Shown: positions 48,436 to 58,635, counted from the stretch's first letter. The stretch is DNA of 64,000 nt from Sulfitobacter pontiacus (GCF_040790665.1 NZ_CP160849.1:1451501-1515500); one strand, 5' to 3'. Program-made: numbers and translations. Notes: generated from the letters alone by a model not told the origin.

Positions 48436-49398
48436 TTACGCCGCCAGCCCCTTGGCCCCGAGGTCGAGGAATTTCTTGCGACGATCTGCCACCAGCGCCT
48501 TTGGGTCTTTGCCCGACAGGTCATCCAGCATCGCGGCAATCGCCTTGCGCACCGATGCAATCGCCTCTTTCCGATCCCGATGCGCGCCGCCACGGGGTTC
48601 GGGGATGATGCGGTCGTTGACGCCCAGTTGTTTCAGATCTTGCGCGGTCAGGCGAAGCGCTTCGGCGGCCTCGCGCATTTTCTCGGCATCTTTCCACAGG
48701 ATCGATGCGCAGCCCTCGGGCGAGATCACGGAATAGACGGAATGTTCCAGCATGGCGACGCGGTTCGCCGTGGCAAAGGCAACCGCCCCGCCTGACCCAC
48801 CTTCACCGATGATGACAGACACCAGCGGCACGCCGATCTGCAAGCATTTCTCGGTCGCGCGGGCGATGGCTTCGGATTGGCCACGCTCTTCCGCGCCTTT
48901 TCCGGGGTAGGCACCGGGGGTGTCCACCAGCGTGATCACGGGTAGCCCGAACTTGTCGGCCAGTTCCATCAGGCGCACGGCTTTGCGGTAGCCTTCGGGG
49001 CGGGCCATGCCGAAATTGCGTTCGATACGGGATTTGGTGTCGTTGCCTTTTTCGTGGCCGATCACGACGACAGGCGTGTCGTTGAACCGTGCCAGACCGC
49101 CCATGACCGCAAGATCATCGGCAAAGTTCCGATCCCCCGCCAGCGGGGTGTATTCGGTAAACAGGGCCTCGATATAGTCTTTGCAATGGGGCCGGTCGGG
49201 GTGACGTGCCACCTGACATTTGCGCCACGGCGTCAACGACTTGTACAGATCGTCAAGCATTTGGTGGGCTTTTTCGTCCAGCGTTTTGGCTTCGGCGCTC
49301 ACGTCCATCCCTTCGGAGGACCGCGCCAGAGCGCGCAGCTCTTCCGCTTTGCCTTCCACTTCGGCCAGTGGTTTTTCGAAATCCAGATACTGTGTCAT
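48436..49398 (-). CDS. accA: Acetyl-CoA carboxylase carboxyltransferase subunit alpha
   Basis: 320 residues from ATG 49398 (GTG 49401 also in frame; GGAGCAGG upstream). Contains the crotonase-fold core [37 protein letters not shown] and the C-terminal [11 protein letters not shown]. Transfers CO2 from biotin to acetyl-CoA with AccD, the first step of fatty acid synthesis. Confidence 0.97.
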   Translation of the reverse strand: MTQYLDFEKPLAEVEGKAEELRALARSSEGMDVSAEAKTLDEKAHQMLDDLYKSLTPWRKCQVARHPDRPHCKDYIEALFTEYTPLAGDRNFADDLAVMGGLARFNDTPVVVIGHEKGNDTKSRIERNFGMARPEGYRKAVRLMELADKFGLPVITLVDTPGAYPGKGAEERGQSEAIARATEKCLQIGVPLVSVIIGEGGSGGAVAFATANRVAMLEHSVYSVISPEGCASILWKDAEKMREAAEALRLTAQDLKQLGVNDRIIPEPRGGAHRDRKEAIASVRKAIAAMLDDLSGKDPKALVADRRKKFLDLGAKGLAA

Positions 49399-49462
49399 CA
49401 CCTGCTCCGCGCTTTGTTCAGGGCTATATGGCGTTGATTTGCGGTCTTTGCAACGGAACCTG

Positions 49463-50062
49463 TCAGCTGGCCGGCCAAAGGGCAGGCAGCAACGACGCCG
49501 CGAGCAGCGCGGCCATGGTCACGTTAAACACCCGCAAACGCCGGGGATTGGTTAGAAAACGGGCCATCTGCCCGCCAAGAAGGGTCCAGAGGGTGATCGA
49601 CGGCAGCGCCATCACCGCCACGACAAGCGCCGTGATCACCAGCGGCAATATGCCGGCAGAGGGCACGTAGATCGTGATGATGCTGAGCCCGAAGGCCCAG
49701 GCCTTGGGGTTGACCCATTGAAACCCCGCCGCTTGCAGAAAGCTCAGCGGTTTGGCGTTCGGGTCTGCGCTTTGCACCGGGGCGGCGGTGGCGATCTTAT
49801 AGGCAAGGTAGATCAGATAAATCAGGCTCAGGATCTTGAGCACCGAATAGATGACGGGAAAGGCGTCAAACACCCGGATCAGGCCAAAGCCCACCAGCAG
49901 CAACATGACCATAAAACCAAGGGTGATGCCCATCATATGCGGGACCGTGCGCGCAAAGCCGAAGTTCGCGCCCGATGCCATCAGCATCAGGTTGTTCGGC
50001 CCCGGCGTGATAGAGGTGATCAGCGCGAAAAGCGCGAGCGCAGAGAGGACATCGATGGTCAT
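49463..50062 (-). CDS. LysE/RhtB-family exporter
   Basis: 199 residues from ATG 50062. N-terminal [15 protein letters not shown] motif, and five to six membrane helices. Exports amino acids or homoserine-lactone-like compounds. Its neighbour to the right is malyl-CoA lyase on the same strand, with 104 bp between. Confidence 0.92.
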   Translation of the reverse strand: MTIDVLSALALFALITSITPGPNNLMLMASGANFGFARTVPHMMGITLGFMVMLLLVGFGLIRVFDAFPVIYSVLKILSLIYLIYLAYKIATAAPVQSADPNAKPLSFLQAAGFQWVNPKAWAFGLSIITIYVPSAGILPLVITALVVAVMALPSITLWTLLGGQMARFLTNPRRLRVFNVTMAALLAASLLPALWPAS

Positions 50063-50166
50063 GCTGCCTTGATGCCCCAAGCCGCGGGGCATGCCAAGCC
50101 CGCTTTGCTGCGGGGGAGGTGGCGCGGCGCGAGGGTCGCCTCGCGCCGCTGTTCAGTATCGCGGGG

Positions 50167-51126
50167 CTAGCGCGAGGCGATCATCTCGGACTGGCGCACG
50201 ATGACTTCGGCCTGTTTGATGCTGGCGATATCGACCAAACGGCCCTTGTAGACGGTCGCGCCTTCGCCGTTGGCCTTGGCTGTTTCCATCGCGGCCAGAA
50301 TCTCGCGCGCTTCGGCGACGGCTTCGTCGGAGGGGGTGAACACCTCGTTCGCGACGGCGATCTGCTTGGGGTGGATGGCCCATTTGCCGACCATGCCCAG
50401 GGTCGCCGACCGGCGCGCCTGCGCGCGGTAGCCTTCGTCGTCCGAGAAATCACCGAACGGACCGTCGACCGGCAGCACGCCGTGGGTCCGGCAGGCGGCG
50501 ACAATGGCGGTCTGCGCCCAATGCCACGGATCGGACCAATGCTTTGCCCCGTCGCGCAGCATGTAATAGTTTTCTTGCGTGCCACCGATGCCGGTCGTCT
50601 GCATCCCCATCGAGGCGGCAAAGTCGGCGGCACCAAGGCTCATCGCTTGCAGGCGCGGGCTGGCGGCGGCGATCTCTTCGACGTGGGCGATGCCTGCGGC
50701 CGATTCGATAATCACCTCGAACGAGATTTTCTTGGTGCGGCCCTTGGCGGTTTCGATCGCCGTAACCAGCGCGTCGACAGTATATACGTCAGCGGCGCAG
50801 CCGACCTTGGGGATCATGATCTGGTCCAGACGCTCGCCCGCTTGCTCCAGCAGGTCGACGACATCGCGGTACCAGTAAGGAGTATCCAGCCCGTTGATCC
50901 GCACGGACAACGTCTTGTCGCCCCAGTCGACATCGCTGATCGCCTTGATGATATTGGCGCGGGCGCTGTCCTTATCCGTGGGGGCCACGCTGTCTTCCAG
51001 ATCAAGGTTGATCACATCGGCGTCGGAACTTGCCATTTTTTCGAAGATTGCCGGGCGCGAACCGGGGCCAAACAATTGGCAGCGGTTGGGACGTGCAGGT
51101 GCTGTAGGCTGGATGCGAAAGCTCAT
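50167..51126 (-). CDS. mcl1: L-malyl-CoA/beta-methylmalyl-CoA lyase
   Basis: 319 residues. HpcH/HpaI-CitE fold: RCQLFGPGSRPAIFEKM at the start, acidic metal ligands in LDLEDSV and in EVIIESAAGI, and the C-terminal GKWAIHPKQIAVANEVF. The sequence matches the Rhodobacter Mcl1 type, which cleaves malyl-CoA to glyoxylate and acetyl-CoA in the ethylmalonyl-CoA pathway. AAGGA site before ATG 51126. Divergent from dgcN across 249 bp. Confidence 0.9.
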   Translation of the reverse strand: MSFRIQPTAPARPNRCQLFGPGSRPAIFEKMASSDADVINLDLEDSVAPTDKDSARANIIKAISDVDWGDKTLSVRINGLDTPYWYRDVVDLLEQAGERLDQIMIPKVGCAADVYTVDALVTAIETAKGRTKKISFEVIIESAAGIAHVEEIAAASPRLQAMSLGAADFAASMGMQTTGIGGTQENYYMLRDGAKHWSDPWHWAQTAIVAACRTHGVLPVDGPFGDFSDDEGYRAQARRSATLGMVGKWAIHPKQIAVANEVFTPSDEAVAEAREILAAMETAKANGEGATVYKGRLVDIASIKQAEVIVRQSEMIASR

Positions 51127-51375
51127 ATGCGGAATCCTTGAGTAATAAAGTTACGAGTTGCCTGCCTTGGGTGGTATTAAATTGCGCTGCGCCCTGCAAG
51201 GGTGATCTCGCACCTGCAGCATCGGCGGCTGAATTTCTGTGCACAGTTCTTGCTTGGATCGTCGAATACCCGCAAAATTCCCGCGCCATCTCTTGCGCCT
51301 ACCATTCATTTGCAACCTTATCGCGCCGAAAGGCTGCGAAACTGAGCCAAAGCCAAATTGCAGGAGCATGTGATC

Positions 51376-52377
51376 ATGATCAAAACACCTTATCTTCTTT
51401 TTCTGGGCGACGCGCCGGATCACCTTGCGGTTAAAGTGGCGCAGGGCATCAAGGACTGGCGTCCTGAAAATGCCGTCGGTCAGCTGCGGCTGGACGGGTG
51501 CAAGGCGGATCTGGGTCTGACCGATATGACGCTTGCGCAAGCGAAAGAGGCAGGCGCGCAGACCTTGGTGATTGGCGTCGCCAACCGCGGGGGCACCATC
51601 AGCGCCACATGGCGCGCCGTGCTGGTCGACGCGCTGGAGGCCGGTTTCGATCTGGCATCCGGCTTGCATAACCTGCTGCGCAACGAGCCAGAGCTCGTGG
51701 CCGCCGCCGAGAAACACGGGCGCAGCTTGCATGATGTGCGTATCCCGTCGGTGCAGTACCCGATTGCGAATGGCGTCAAACGCAGCGGCAAGCGCGTGCT
51801 GGCGGTCGGCACCGATTGTTCGGTCGGCAAGATGTATACCGCGCTGGCGCTGGACGCGGCGATGAAAGAGAAGGGGCTGAAAAGCAGCTTCCGCGCGACG
51901 GGCCAGACCGGTATTCTGATCACCGGCGAAGGTGTGCCTTTGGATGCCGTGATCGCGGATTTCATGGCCGGCTCGATCGAGTATCTGACCCCCGACAATG
52001 ACGATGATCACTGGGATATCATCGAAGGGCAGGGCAGCCTGTTCCACGTGTCCTATTCCGGTGTCACCATGGCGCTGATCCACGGCGGCCAACCCGATGC
52101 GTTGATCCTGTGTCACGAGCCGACCCGCAAGACCATGCGCGGTCTGCCCGACTACACGCTGCCGACGTTGGAAGAAGTGCGCGACGTGGCGCTGACGCTG
52201 GCAAAGGTTGCCAACGCAGGCTGTCAGGTGGTCGGTATCTCGATCAACACCCAGCATCTGTCGGAGGCAGAGGCAGACGCCTATCTGGTCGAGGTTGAAC
52301 AACGCTTGGGCTTGCCAGCCGTGGACCCGTTCCGCCAAGGTGCCGCGAGATTGGCGGAGGCTTTGGCAGCCCTCTGA
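51376..52377 (+). CDS. dgcN: DUF1611 protein, D-glutamate N-acetyltransferase DgcN
   Basis: 333 residues from ATG 51376 with an AGGAG site. A P-loop-like VGTDCSVGKMYTAL at about 144-157, and the DUF1611 pattern EGQGSLFHVSYSG. In marine Proteobacteria DgcN acetylates D-glutamate and DgcA then racemises the N-acetyl product, so L-glutamate can be recovered. The dgcN-dgcA pair is intact here, 45 bp apart, followed by dat. Name rests on memory of that pathway and on the pairing. Confidence 0.85.
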   Translation: MIKTPYLLFLGDAPDHLAVKVAQGIKDWRPENAVGQLRLDGCKADLGLTDMTLAQAKEAGAQTLVIGVANRGGTISATWRAVLVDALEAGFDLASGLHNLLRNEPELVAAAEKHGRSLHDVRIPSVQYPIANGVKRSGKRVLAVGTDCSVGKMYTALALDAAMKEKGLKSSFRATGQTGILITGEGVPLDAVIADFMAGSIEYLTPDNDDDHWDIIEGQGSLFHVSYSGVTMALIHGGQPDALILCHEPTRKTMRGLPDYTLPTLEEVRDVALTLAKVANAGCQVVGISINTQHLSEAEADAYLVEVEQRLGLPAVDPFRQGAARLAEALAAL

Positions 52378-52422
52378 TCGGCCCTTCGGGGAGAGTTTAA
52401 GTGGCAAAATGAAGGAGCGGAT

Positions 52423-53388
52423 ATGCGTATTGAGGTAAGCCGGGATGTCTTTCGGCTGGCGCAGGTCTTTACCATTTCGCGTGGATCGCGGACCGAGGCG
52501 CAGGTGCTCACGGTGCGGATCACCGATGGCGGCGTGACAGGGTGGGGCGAATGTGTGCCCTATGCCCGGTATGGCGAGACGCTGGAGACGGTGACGGCAG
52601 AGATTGAAGCGCTGCGCGGGCCGTTGACGCGTGATGCGCTGTATGACCTGCTGCCGGCTGGTGCCGCGCGCAATGCAGTGGATTGTGCCCTGTGGGATCT
52701 GCACGCCAAGCAGGCGGGCAAACCTGTGTGGGAACTGGCGGGGCTGGCGCGACCGGGGCCCGAGATCACGGCCTATACCCTGTCGTTGGATAGCCCCGAA
52801 AAGATGCGCGAACAGGCGGCCTTGCACGCGCATCGCCCGCTGTTAAAGATCAAGCTGGGCACGCCGGATGATATGCCCCGGCTTGAGGCTGTGCGCGCCG
52901 GTGCGCCTGATGCGCAGATCATCATCGATGCGAATGAGGGCTGGTCGGCCGCGGTATACGCCGATCTTGCGCCGCATCTGGTGCGGCTGGGTGTGTCATT
53001 GGTTGAACAGCCTTTGCCCGCAGGGGATGACGATGCGCTCGTCGGGATGGAGCGGCCCGTGCCGATCTGTGCCGATGAAAGCTGTCATGACCGTGCGAGC
53101 CTTGCTGGGCTGAAGGGCAAATACGATGTGGTCAACGTCAAGCTGGACAAGACCGGTGGTCTGACCGAGGCGCTGGCGCTGCGCGATGCGGCTGTCGCGC
53201 AGGGCTATGAGGTCATGGTGGGGTGCATGGTCGGGTCATCGCTTGCGATGGCGCCGGCGGTGCTGGTGGCGCAGGGGGCAAAGGTCGTGGACCTTGACGG
53301 CCCGCTGCTTCTGGCCGAAGACCGCGACAACGCTTTGACATTTGACGCCGCCGGGGTGCATCCGCCTGCGGCCAAGCTTTGGGGATAA
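52423..53388 (+). CDS. dgcA: Enolase-superfamily N-acetyl-D-glutamate racemase DgcA
   Basis: 321 residues. Muconate-lactonising subgroup: acid/base lysines K142 and K144 (LLKIKLG), metal ligands D169, E195 and D218, and second-side lysines K240/K243 (NVKLDKTGG). Related enzymes are dipeptide epimerases, but pairing with dgcN argues for N-acetyl-glutamate. Operon dgcN-dgcA-dat. Confidence 0.85.
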   Translation: MRIEVSRDVFRLAQVFTISRGSRTEAQVLTVRITDGGVTGWGECVPYARYGETLETVTAEIEALRGPLTRDALYDLLPAGAARNAVDCALWDLHAKQAGKPVWELAGLARPGPEITAYTLSLDSPEKMREQAALHAHRPLLKIKLGTPDDMPRLEAVRAGAPDAQIIIDANEGWSAAVYADLAPHLVRLGVSLVEQPLPAGDDDALVGMERPVPICADESCHDRASLAGLKGKYDVVNVKLDKTGGLTEALALRDAAVAQGYEVMVGCMVGSSLAMAPAVLVAQGAKVVDLDGPLLLAEDRDNALTFDAAGVHPPAAKLWG

Positions 53389-53391
53389 GAC

Positions 53392-54252
53392 ATGCGGACT
53401 GTATATGTGAACGGCGAATACCTGCCCGAGACCGAAGCCAAGGTTTCGATCTTTGATCGCGGGTTTCTGATGGCGGACGGGGTCTATGAGGTCACCAGCG
53501 TGCTGGACGGCAAGCTGATCGACTTTGACGGCCATGCGATCCGGCTCAGCCGGTCGTTGAACGAGCTACAGATGCGCAACCCGATCTCGAAGGAGGACCT
53601 GCTGGAGGTCCACCGCGAACTGGTGCGCGTGAACGAGATCGACGAGGGGCTGATCTATTTGCAGATCACCCGCGGGTCGGACGGGGACCGCGACTTTGCC
53701 TTCCCCGATCCCGAGACGACAGAGCCGACGATTGTCTTGTTCACTCAGTCCAAGCCCGGTCTGGCCGACAGCCCCGCCGCCAAGAAAGGTGCCAAGATCA
53801 TCAGCATCGAAGACATCCGCTGGGGCCGTCGCGACATCAAGACGGTGCAGCTGCTGTATCCGTCGATGGGCAAGATGATGGCCAAGAAAGCGGGCTGCGA
53901 TGATGCCTGGATGGTCGAGGACGGCTTTGTCACCGAAGGCACCAGCAACAACGCCTATATCGTGATGGGCAACAAGATCATCACCCGCGCCCTGAGCAAC
54001 GAGATTTTGCACGGCATCACCCGCGCTGCGGTTCTGCGTTTTGCCAAAGAGGCGCAGATGGTCGTGGAAGAGCGTAACTTTACCATCCACGAAGCGCAGC
54101 AGGCGGATGAGGCGTTTACCACCTCCGCCAGCGCCTTTGTCATGCCCGTGGTCGAGATCGACGGCGTGGCCCTGGGCGATGGAACACCGGGCAAGGTCGC
54201 GCCGCGGCTGCGCGAGATCTATCTGGACGAGATGCGCAAGGCGGCGGTCTAA
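53392..54252 (+). CDS. dat: D-amino-acid transaminase (class IV PLP)
   Basis: 286 residues. Catalytic Lys150 in RRDIKTVQLLYPSM, and VTEGTSNNAYIV, both typical of D-amino acid aminotransferases. Moves the amino group between D-amino acids and 2-oxoacids, giving or using D-glutamate. Starts 3 nt after dgcA, so its role in D-glutamate turnover is supported by context. A hairpin with TTTT tail overlaps the downstream convergent gene end. Confidence 0.9.
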   Translation: MRTVYVNGEYLPETEAKVSIFDRGFLMADGVYEVTSVLDGKLIDFDGHAIRLSRSLNELQMRNPISKEDLLEVHRELVRVNEIDEGLIYLQITRGSDGDRDFAFPDPETTEPTIVLFTQSKPGLADSPAAKKGAKIISIEDIRWGRRDIKTVQLLYPSMGKMMAKKAGCDDAWMVEDGFVTEGTSNNAYIVMGNKIITRALSNEILHGITRAAVLRFAKEAQMVVEERNFTIHEAQQADEAFTTSASAFVMPVVEIDGVALGDGTPGKVAPRLREIYLDEMRKAAV

Positions 54253-54263
54253 CCCGCCTTGCC

Positions 54264-54294
54264 AAGGGGCTGGCTGCGCGCGGTCAGCCCTTTT
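54264..54294 (+). terminator. Probable terminator after dat
   Basis: GGGCTG (54267-54272) / CAGCCC (54285-54290) with a 12-nt loop, then TTTTC. Overlaps the last codons of the convergent DUF1244 gene. Confidence 0.6.
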
Positions 54295-54598
54295 CGCCGA
54301 CGTTCTGTTCGAAGGCGATCTTGAACGCCTCTTTCTGCGCGTCCTTCGCGTCGGTCTGATAGTTGGCTTTCCATGCGTCCATGGTCATGCCATAGAACAG
54401 CTCGCGCGCTTCTTCCTTGCCCATGTCGATCCCGCGTTCGTTTGCGGCTTCTTGATACCAGCGCGACAGGCAGTTGCGGCAAAATCCGGCCAGGTTCATC
54501 ATGTCGATGTTCTGCACGTCCGTGCGGTCTTGCATCAGGTGCTGTTGCAGCCGGCGAAACGCCGCAGCCTGAAGTTCGATTTCCTGTTGTGTGGGCAT
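54284..54598 (-). CDS. DUF1244 family protein
   Basis: 104 residues from ATG 54598. Contains GFCRNCLSRWYQEAANERG, the signature with two cysteines, and ELFYGMTMDAWKANYQ. Small helical cytosolic protein family found widely in Proteobacteria with unknown function. Convergent with dat. Confidence 0.9.
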   Translation of the reverse strand: MPTQQEIELQAAAFRRLQQHLMQDRTDVQNIDMMNLAGFCRNCLSRWYQEAANERGIDMGKEEARELFYGMTMDAWKANYQTDAKDAQKEAFKIAFEQNVGEKG

Positions 54599-54753
54599 TA
54601 TGCTCTCCTGCAAGTGGGGTGGGGCCAAGCTATGGGCTGGCCGGTGCGGGTTCAAGGCGGCGGGCCATGAATGAGGCAGGGCCTTCCGCCGCCCGCTGTC
54701 ATCGTGCTGTCATACTGTGGTGGGCATAGACGGGGCAGGCGATCTTCGCTAAG

Positions 54754-54783
54754 TGTTAACGCTAACACATGTTAACGCTAACT
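54754..54783 (+). promoter_or_regulatory. Two tandem LacI-type operators upstream of pyk
   Basis: TGTTAACGCTAACA (54754-54767) and TGTTAACGCTAACT (54770-54783), 16 bp centre to centre, each a near-palindrome with the central CG typical of LacI-family sites. About 96-125 bp before the pyk start. Confidence 0.7.
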
Positions 54784-54878
54784 TATTTACTATCCACTCT
54801 GACCGCCGCGCGTGTTAGACCCGTGGTAATGAGCGCAGGGGCTGCCAAAGCCCGCAGATGAAAAGGGACGTCACCAGT

Positions 54879-56324
54879 ATGAAACGCACGCGGAATGTCA
54901 AAGTAGTTGCCACCTTGGGTCCGGCCTCGGACACGCACGAGACGATATCGGCACTGTTTCACGCGGGCGCGGATGTGTTCCGGTTGAACATGAGCCACGG
55001 CAGCCATGACGAAATCCGGATCAAGCACCAGATCATCCGCCAGATCGAAGAGGAAACGGGATCCACGATCGGTATTCTCGCGGATCTTCAGGGGCCAAAG
55101 CTGCGTGTGGGTGTCTTTTCGGGGGACAGCGAATTGCTGGTCGAGGGCGCGTCCTTCCGGCTGGACCTGGACGAGGCAGAGGGCAATGCCCGCCGCGTGT
55201 GCCTGCCGCACCCCGAGATTTTCCAGGCGCTTGAACCGGGCGCATCGCTGTTGGTCAATGACGGCAAAATCCGTCTGAAGGTCAAGGAATGCGGCCCCGA
55301 TTTCGCGGAGTGCGAAGTGATGATCGGCGGCGTGATCTCTAACCGCAAGGGCGTGAACGTGCCGGATGTGGTGCTGCCGCTGGCCGCCCTGTCGGAAAAA
55401 GACCGCGCCGATCTGGAATTCGTGTGCGAGCTGGGGGTCGACTGGCTGGCACTGAGCTTTGTGCAGCGCCCCGAAGATGTGACCGAGGCGCGCGAACTGG
55501 CCAAGGGCCGTGCCGCATTGCTGAGCAAGATCGAAAAGCCGTCGGCCGTGGACCGGTTCGAGGACATCCTGGCGGTGAGCGACGGTATCATGGTCGCGCG
55601 CGGTGATCTGGGGGTTGAACTGCCGGTGCAGAACGTGCCGCCGATCCAGAAACGACTGGTGCGCAAATGCCGTGCGGCGGCAAAGCCGGTGATCGTGGCG
55701 ACGCAGATGCTGGAATCGATGATCGAAAGCCCGATCCCCACCCGGGCCGAGGTATCAGATGTCGCGACCGCCATTTATGAAGGGGCCGATGCGGTGATGT
55801 TGTCGGCGGAATCCGCGGCCGGTGCCTATCCGGTCGAGGCGGTGCGCACGATGGATAACGTGGCCACCGAGGTAGAGCAGGACCCGACCTACACCCAGAT
55901 TATCGAATCGTCGCGCAAGGTGGACCGCATGACCGTTGCGGACGGTATTGTCGCCGCTGCACGCGAGATTGCGGAAACCGCGAACATCAAGGCAATCTGT
56001 TGCTTCACCCAAAGCGGGACCACGGCGCTGTTGACCGCACGTGAACGCCCGCGGGTACCGATCATCGCGCTGACGCCCCTAGTCAAGACCGCGCGCCGTC
56101 TGGCGCTCACCTGGGGCGTCAATTGCGTTCAGACCGGTACGCTGGAACGCTTCAAGATGGCCGTGGTCAGCGCCGCACGCGTTGCCCGTGACGAAGGCTA
56201 TGCCGGGCCGGAGGATATGATCGTTGTCACCGCAGGCGTGCCTTTCAACGTCGAGGGCAGCACAAATATCCTGCGCGTCGCACCCTGCGACGAACGATTG
56301 ATTTTTAATACTGATCCGGAATAA
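54879..56324 (+). CDS. pyk: Pyruvate kinase
   Basis: 481 residues from ATG 54879 (AAGGGACG site upstream; ATG 54858 is weaker), the length of E. coli PykA. Contains VVATLGPAS, RLNMSHGSH, the catalytic LLSKIEKPSAV region with Lys, MVARGDLGVE and ATQMLESMI. Makes pyruvate and ATP from phosphoenolpyruvate. Preceded by tandem LacI-type operators, so control by a carbon-flux regulator is likely. The next gene starts 44 bp later. Confidence 0.96.
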   Translation: MKRTRNVKVVATLGPASDTHETISALFHAGADVFRLNMSHGSHDEIRIKHQIIRQIEEETGSTIGILADLQGPKLRVGVFSGDSELLVEGASFRLDLDEAEGNARRVCLPHPEIFQALEPGASLLVNDGKIRLKVKECGPDFAECEVMIGGVISNRKGVNVPDVVLPLAALSEKDRADLEFVCELGVDWLALSFVQRPEDVTEARELAKGRAALLSKIEKPSAVDRFEDILAVSDGIMVARGDLGVELPVQNVPPIQKRLVRKCRAAAKPVIVATQMLESMIESPIPTRAEVSDVATAIYEGADAVMLSAESAAGAYPVEAVRTMDNVATEVEQDPTYTQIIESSRKVDRMTVADGIVAAAREIAETANIKAICCFTQSGTTALLTARERPRVPIIALTPLVKTARRLALTWGVNCVQTGTLERFKMAVVSAARVARDEGYAGPEDMIVVTAGVPFNVEGSTNILRVAPCDERLIFNTDPE

Positions 56325-56368
56325 CCTCTGGTCAGGTAACAAGAATATATCGAGCAAGGGCAGGAATA

Positions 56369-56596
56369 ATGGATACTGATCTGATTTTGGTGATTGGTCT
56401 TGCCCTTGCTGTGCTTTCTATCCCCTCTGTCGTGTCGGCCTTCTCTGATGGCCGTGCGCCGCGCGCGTCGGCGTTGACGGTGCTGATCGCGGGCGGGATG
56501 ATTGTCTATGCCATCAACACCCATCCGGGCGGCTATGCGTTGGAAGACGTGCCAGACGCCGTTTTGCATGTGATTGCGCGCTACAAGTTCTGGTAA
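56369..56596 (+). CDS. Small membrane protein, unknown
   Basis: 75 residues. Two hydrophobic helices (about 4-23 and 33-52), a basic loop (DGRAPRASA) and an amphipathic end. Likely co-transcribed with pyk. No family recognised; homologues in roseobacters sit in the same place as far as I recall. Confidence 0.75.
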   Translation: MDTDLILVIGLALAVLSIPSVVSAFSDGRAPRASALTVLIAGGMIVYAINTHPGGYALEDVPDAVLHVIARYKFW

Positions 56597-56621
56597 GCGC
56601 AGGCGTTTCGCGCTTTTGCCC

Positions 56622-56650
56622 TTGCTTTGGGCCCCTGTCCCTCCTATACG
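56622..56650 (+). promoter_or_regulatory. Candidate sigma-70 promoter for rpmI-rplT
   Basis: TTGCTT (56622-56627), 17-bp spacer, TATACG (56645-56650). Leaves a leader of about 70 nt before rpmI. Confidence 0.55.
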
Positions 56651-56727
56651 CCAGCTTCGTTCCGCGCGTCCGGCCTTCGTGGCATGCCGAGTCGCGCACC
56701 TACCGAACTCAAGTTAAGGAGACGGAA

Positions 56728-56928
56728 ATGCCCAAGATGAAGACGAAATCGAGCGCCAAGAAGCGCTTTAAGATCTCGGCGACCGGCAAGGTCATCGGCG
56801 GTCAGGCTGGCAAACAGCATGGTATGATCAAACGGACGAAAAAATTCATCCGTGACGCGCGTGGGACAACAGCTTTGTCTGCACCCGACGCCAAGATCAT
56901 CAAGGGCTTCATGCCCTACGACCGCTAA
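56728..56928 (+). CDS. rpmI: 50S ribosomal protein L35
   Basis: 66 residues, very basic ([20 protein letters not shown]). Canonical L35 with AAGGAGACGG ribosome site. Followed by rplT after 15 bp. infC, often adjacent in other bacteria, is not here. Confidence 0.98.
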   Translation: MPKMKTKSSAKKRFKISATGKVIGGQAGKQHGMIKRTKKFIRDARGTTALSAPDAKIIKGFMPYDR

Positions 56929-56943
56929 GATAGGAGAGCCGAT

Positions 56944-57309
56944 ATGTCCCGTACAAAAGGTGGTGTCGTTACCCACGCCCGTCACAAAAAGGTAATCAAA
57001 GCAGCCAAAGGTTACTATGGCCGCCGCAAGAACACCTTTAAGGTCGCCCGTCAGGCGGTCGACAAAGCCAACCAATACGCCACGCGCGACCGTAAGAACC
57101 GCAAGCGGAACTTCCGCGCATTGTGGATCCAGCGGATCAACGCCGCTGTGCGCAGCCACGACGAAGCACTGACATACAGCCGCTTCATCAATGGTCTGTC
57201 CCTGGCTGGTATCGAAGTGGACCGGAAGGTTCTGTCCGACCTGGCCATCAACGAGCCCGAAGCATTCGGTGCCATCGTGAAGCAAGCACAAGACGCACTG
57301 GCCGCGTAA
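56944..57309 (+). CDS. rplT: 50S ribosomal protein L20
   Basis: 121 residues, highly basic; [19 protein letters not shown] start and [14 protein letters not shown] core ([13 protein letters not shown]). 23S rRNA-binding assembly protein; in many bacteria L20 represses its own operon. Closed by a strong terminator. Confidence 0.98.
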   Translation: MSRTKGGVVTHARHKKVIKAAKGYYGRRKNTFKVARQAVDKANQYATRDRKNRKRNFRALWIQRINAAVRSHDEALTYSRFINGLSLAGIEVDRKVLSDLAINEPEAFGAIVKQAQDALAA

Positions 57310-57336
57310 GCGCCCTTTGCCGATCAGAAGTTTTAG

Positions 57337-57366
57337 AACGCCGCCCTGACATCGGGGCGGCGTTTT
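57337..57366 (+). terminator. Intrinsic terminator of rpmI-rplT
   Basis: AACGCCGCCC (57337-57346), TGACATCG loop, GGGCGGCGTT (57355-57364) and TT. Confidence 0.9.
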
Positions 57367-57381
57367 GCGTTTGAGCGGTGA

Positions 57382-58635
57382 TCAGCTGGGGTCTTGTTGC
57401 GGCAGCGGTTTTTGAAACACCACCACAGCGGCCCCTGTCAGCAGGATCGCAGCGGCAGCCAGCAAGCTGGACCCGATGTTGCCCGTCAGGTCGCCCAAGG
57501 CACCGGCGGCAAAGGGGCCTGCGGTCTGCGCGATGGCAAAGACCACGGTGAACAGGCTCATCGCGGCGGCCCAGCTTTCGGCAGGCAGGTTCTGGCGGAT
57601 AAAGCTGGTGATCGCGCCGGGGGCCATGAAGACGCAAAGCCCGAACACCACGGCTGAAATCACCACGGCTCCACCCGCAGGCAGGACGAGCGGCAGCGCC
57701 GATCCGATTGCGATGCCGGTCAGGATCATCGCCAAGGGCTTGCCCGAAGCATGCCGTGCCAGTACCCCGCGCCAGACGAAGGGCGAGGCGATCAGCGCCA
57801 CCCCCATGATGATCCACACCGCCGAGATCAGCAGCGCCGGCGCCTGTTGATCCGTCATCCACGCAGACAGGAACGTCAGATAGACGATATAGCCCATGGC
57901 AAAACCGACGTAGCCTGCAAGCTCTCTCCAGATCAGGTGCAGCTTGATGCCGCCGGCTGCTGTGTTGCGCTGTGCAGGCACCGACAAACGCGCCGCGGCC
58001 CATAGGGACAGGGGCAGGCAGGCCACGCTGATCGCGCCGATGATATACCAGCCATAGCGCCATGATCCGGTGCCCCAGACCTCTATCATCAGGGGCAGGG
58101 ATGCGCCTGCCAGCATGATCCCGATACCGCCGCCCGCGCCGAACAGGATCGCGATCGCCAGCGCATTGCGGCGCGCGTCGCCCGGAAACAGCCGCGCGGT
58201 CAGCACCCCTGCGGTGGAAAAGGACATCGCCCCGAACACCCCCGCCGCGATCCGCCAGAAGGTCTGCCAGCCCATCGTCGCCTCGTACCCCGTCGCCAGC
58301 AGCGTCAGCGTCGTGGTCACCATGCCGAACCCGAACAACCGCGCAGGCGCGATGCGCCCGATCAGCAGCAGCGTCAGCACTGCGCCGATGATATAGCCAA
58401 TGGCATTCGCCGTGTTCAGCCAGCCCGCCTGCGCATAGGTCCAGTCCAACTCGGTCTTCATCGCGGGCAGGATCAGCCCGTAGGCAAAGCGCGCGAACCC
58501 GTTGGTGACCGTCACCCCCAGCGTCAGGCCAAGCAGCGCCAGCCAGGGCCGTGTGACAGGTCGGGGCAGGGACGGGTTGCTGTCGGGTTGTAAAATCTCG
58601 GCCACGCGCGGCACCCCCTTGATGGTTTGCGCCAC
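57382..58635 (-). CDS. MFS transporter, YbfB/YjiJ family
   Basis: 417 residues, 12 membrane helices, with [41 protein letters not shown] first-helix pattern of the YbfB/YjiJ group. Inner-membrane secondary transporter, substrate unknown. Convergent with rplT and divergent from pheS. Confidence 0.9.
   Translation of the reverse strand: MAQTIKGVPRVAEILQPDSNPSLPRPVTRPWLALLGLTLGVTVTNGFARFAYGLILPAMKTELDWTYAQAGWLNTANAIGYIIGAVLTLLLIGRIAPARLFGFGMVTTTLTLLATGYEATMGWQTFWRIAAGVFGAMSFSTAGVLTARLFPGDARRNALAIAILFGAGGGIGIMLAGASLPLMIEVWGTGSWRYGWYIIGAISVACLPLSLWAAARLSVPAQRNTAAGGIKLHLIWRELAGYVGFAMGYIVYLTFLSAWMTDQQAPALLISAVWIIMGVALIASPFVWRGVLARHASGKPLAMILTGIAIGSALPLVLPAGGAVVISAVVFGLCVFMAPGAITSFIRQNLPAESWAAAMSLFTVVFAIAQTAGPFAAGALGDLTGNIGSSLLAAAAILLTGAAVVVFQKPLPQQDPS

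Noticed and set aside
51127..51375. RamB/PccR-like TTTGCAA site between mcl1 and dgcN
   Set aside because: One ATTTGCAA half site and a weak second one (TTGCGAAA); too degenerate to call.
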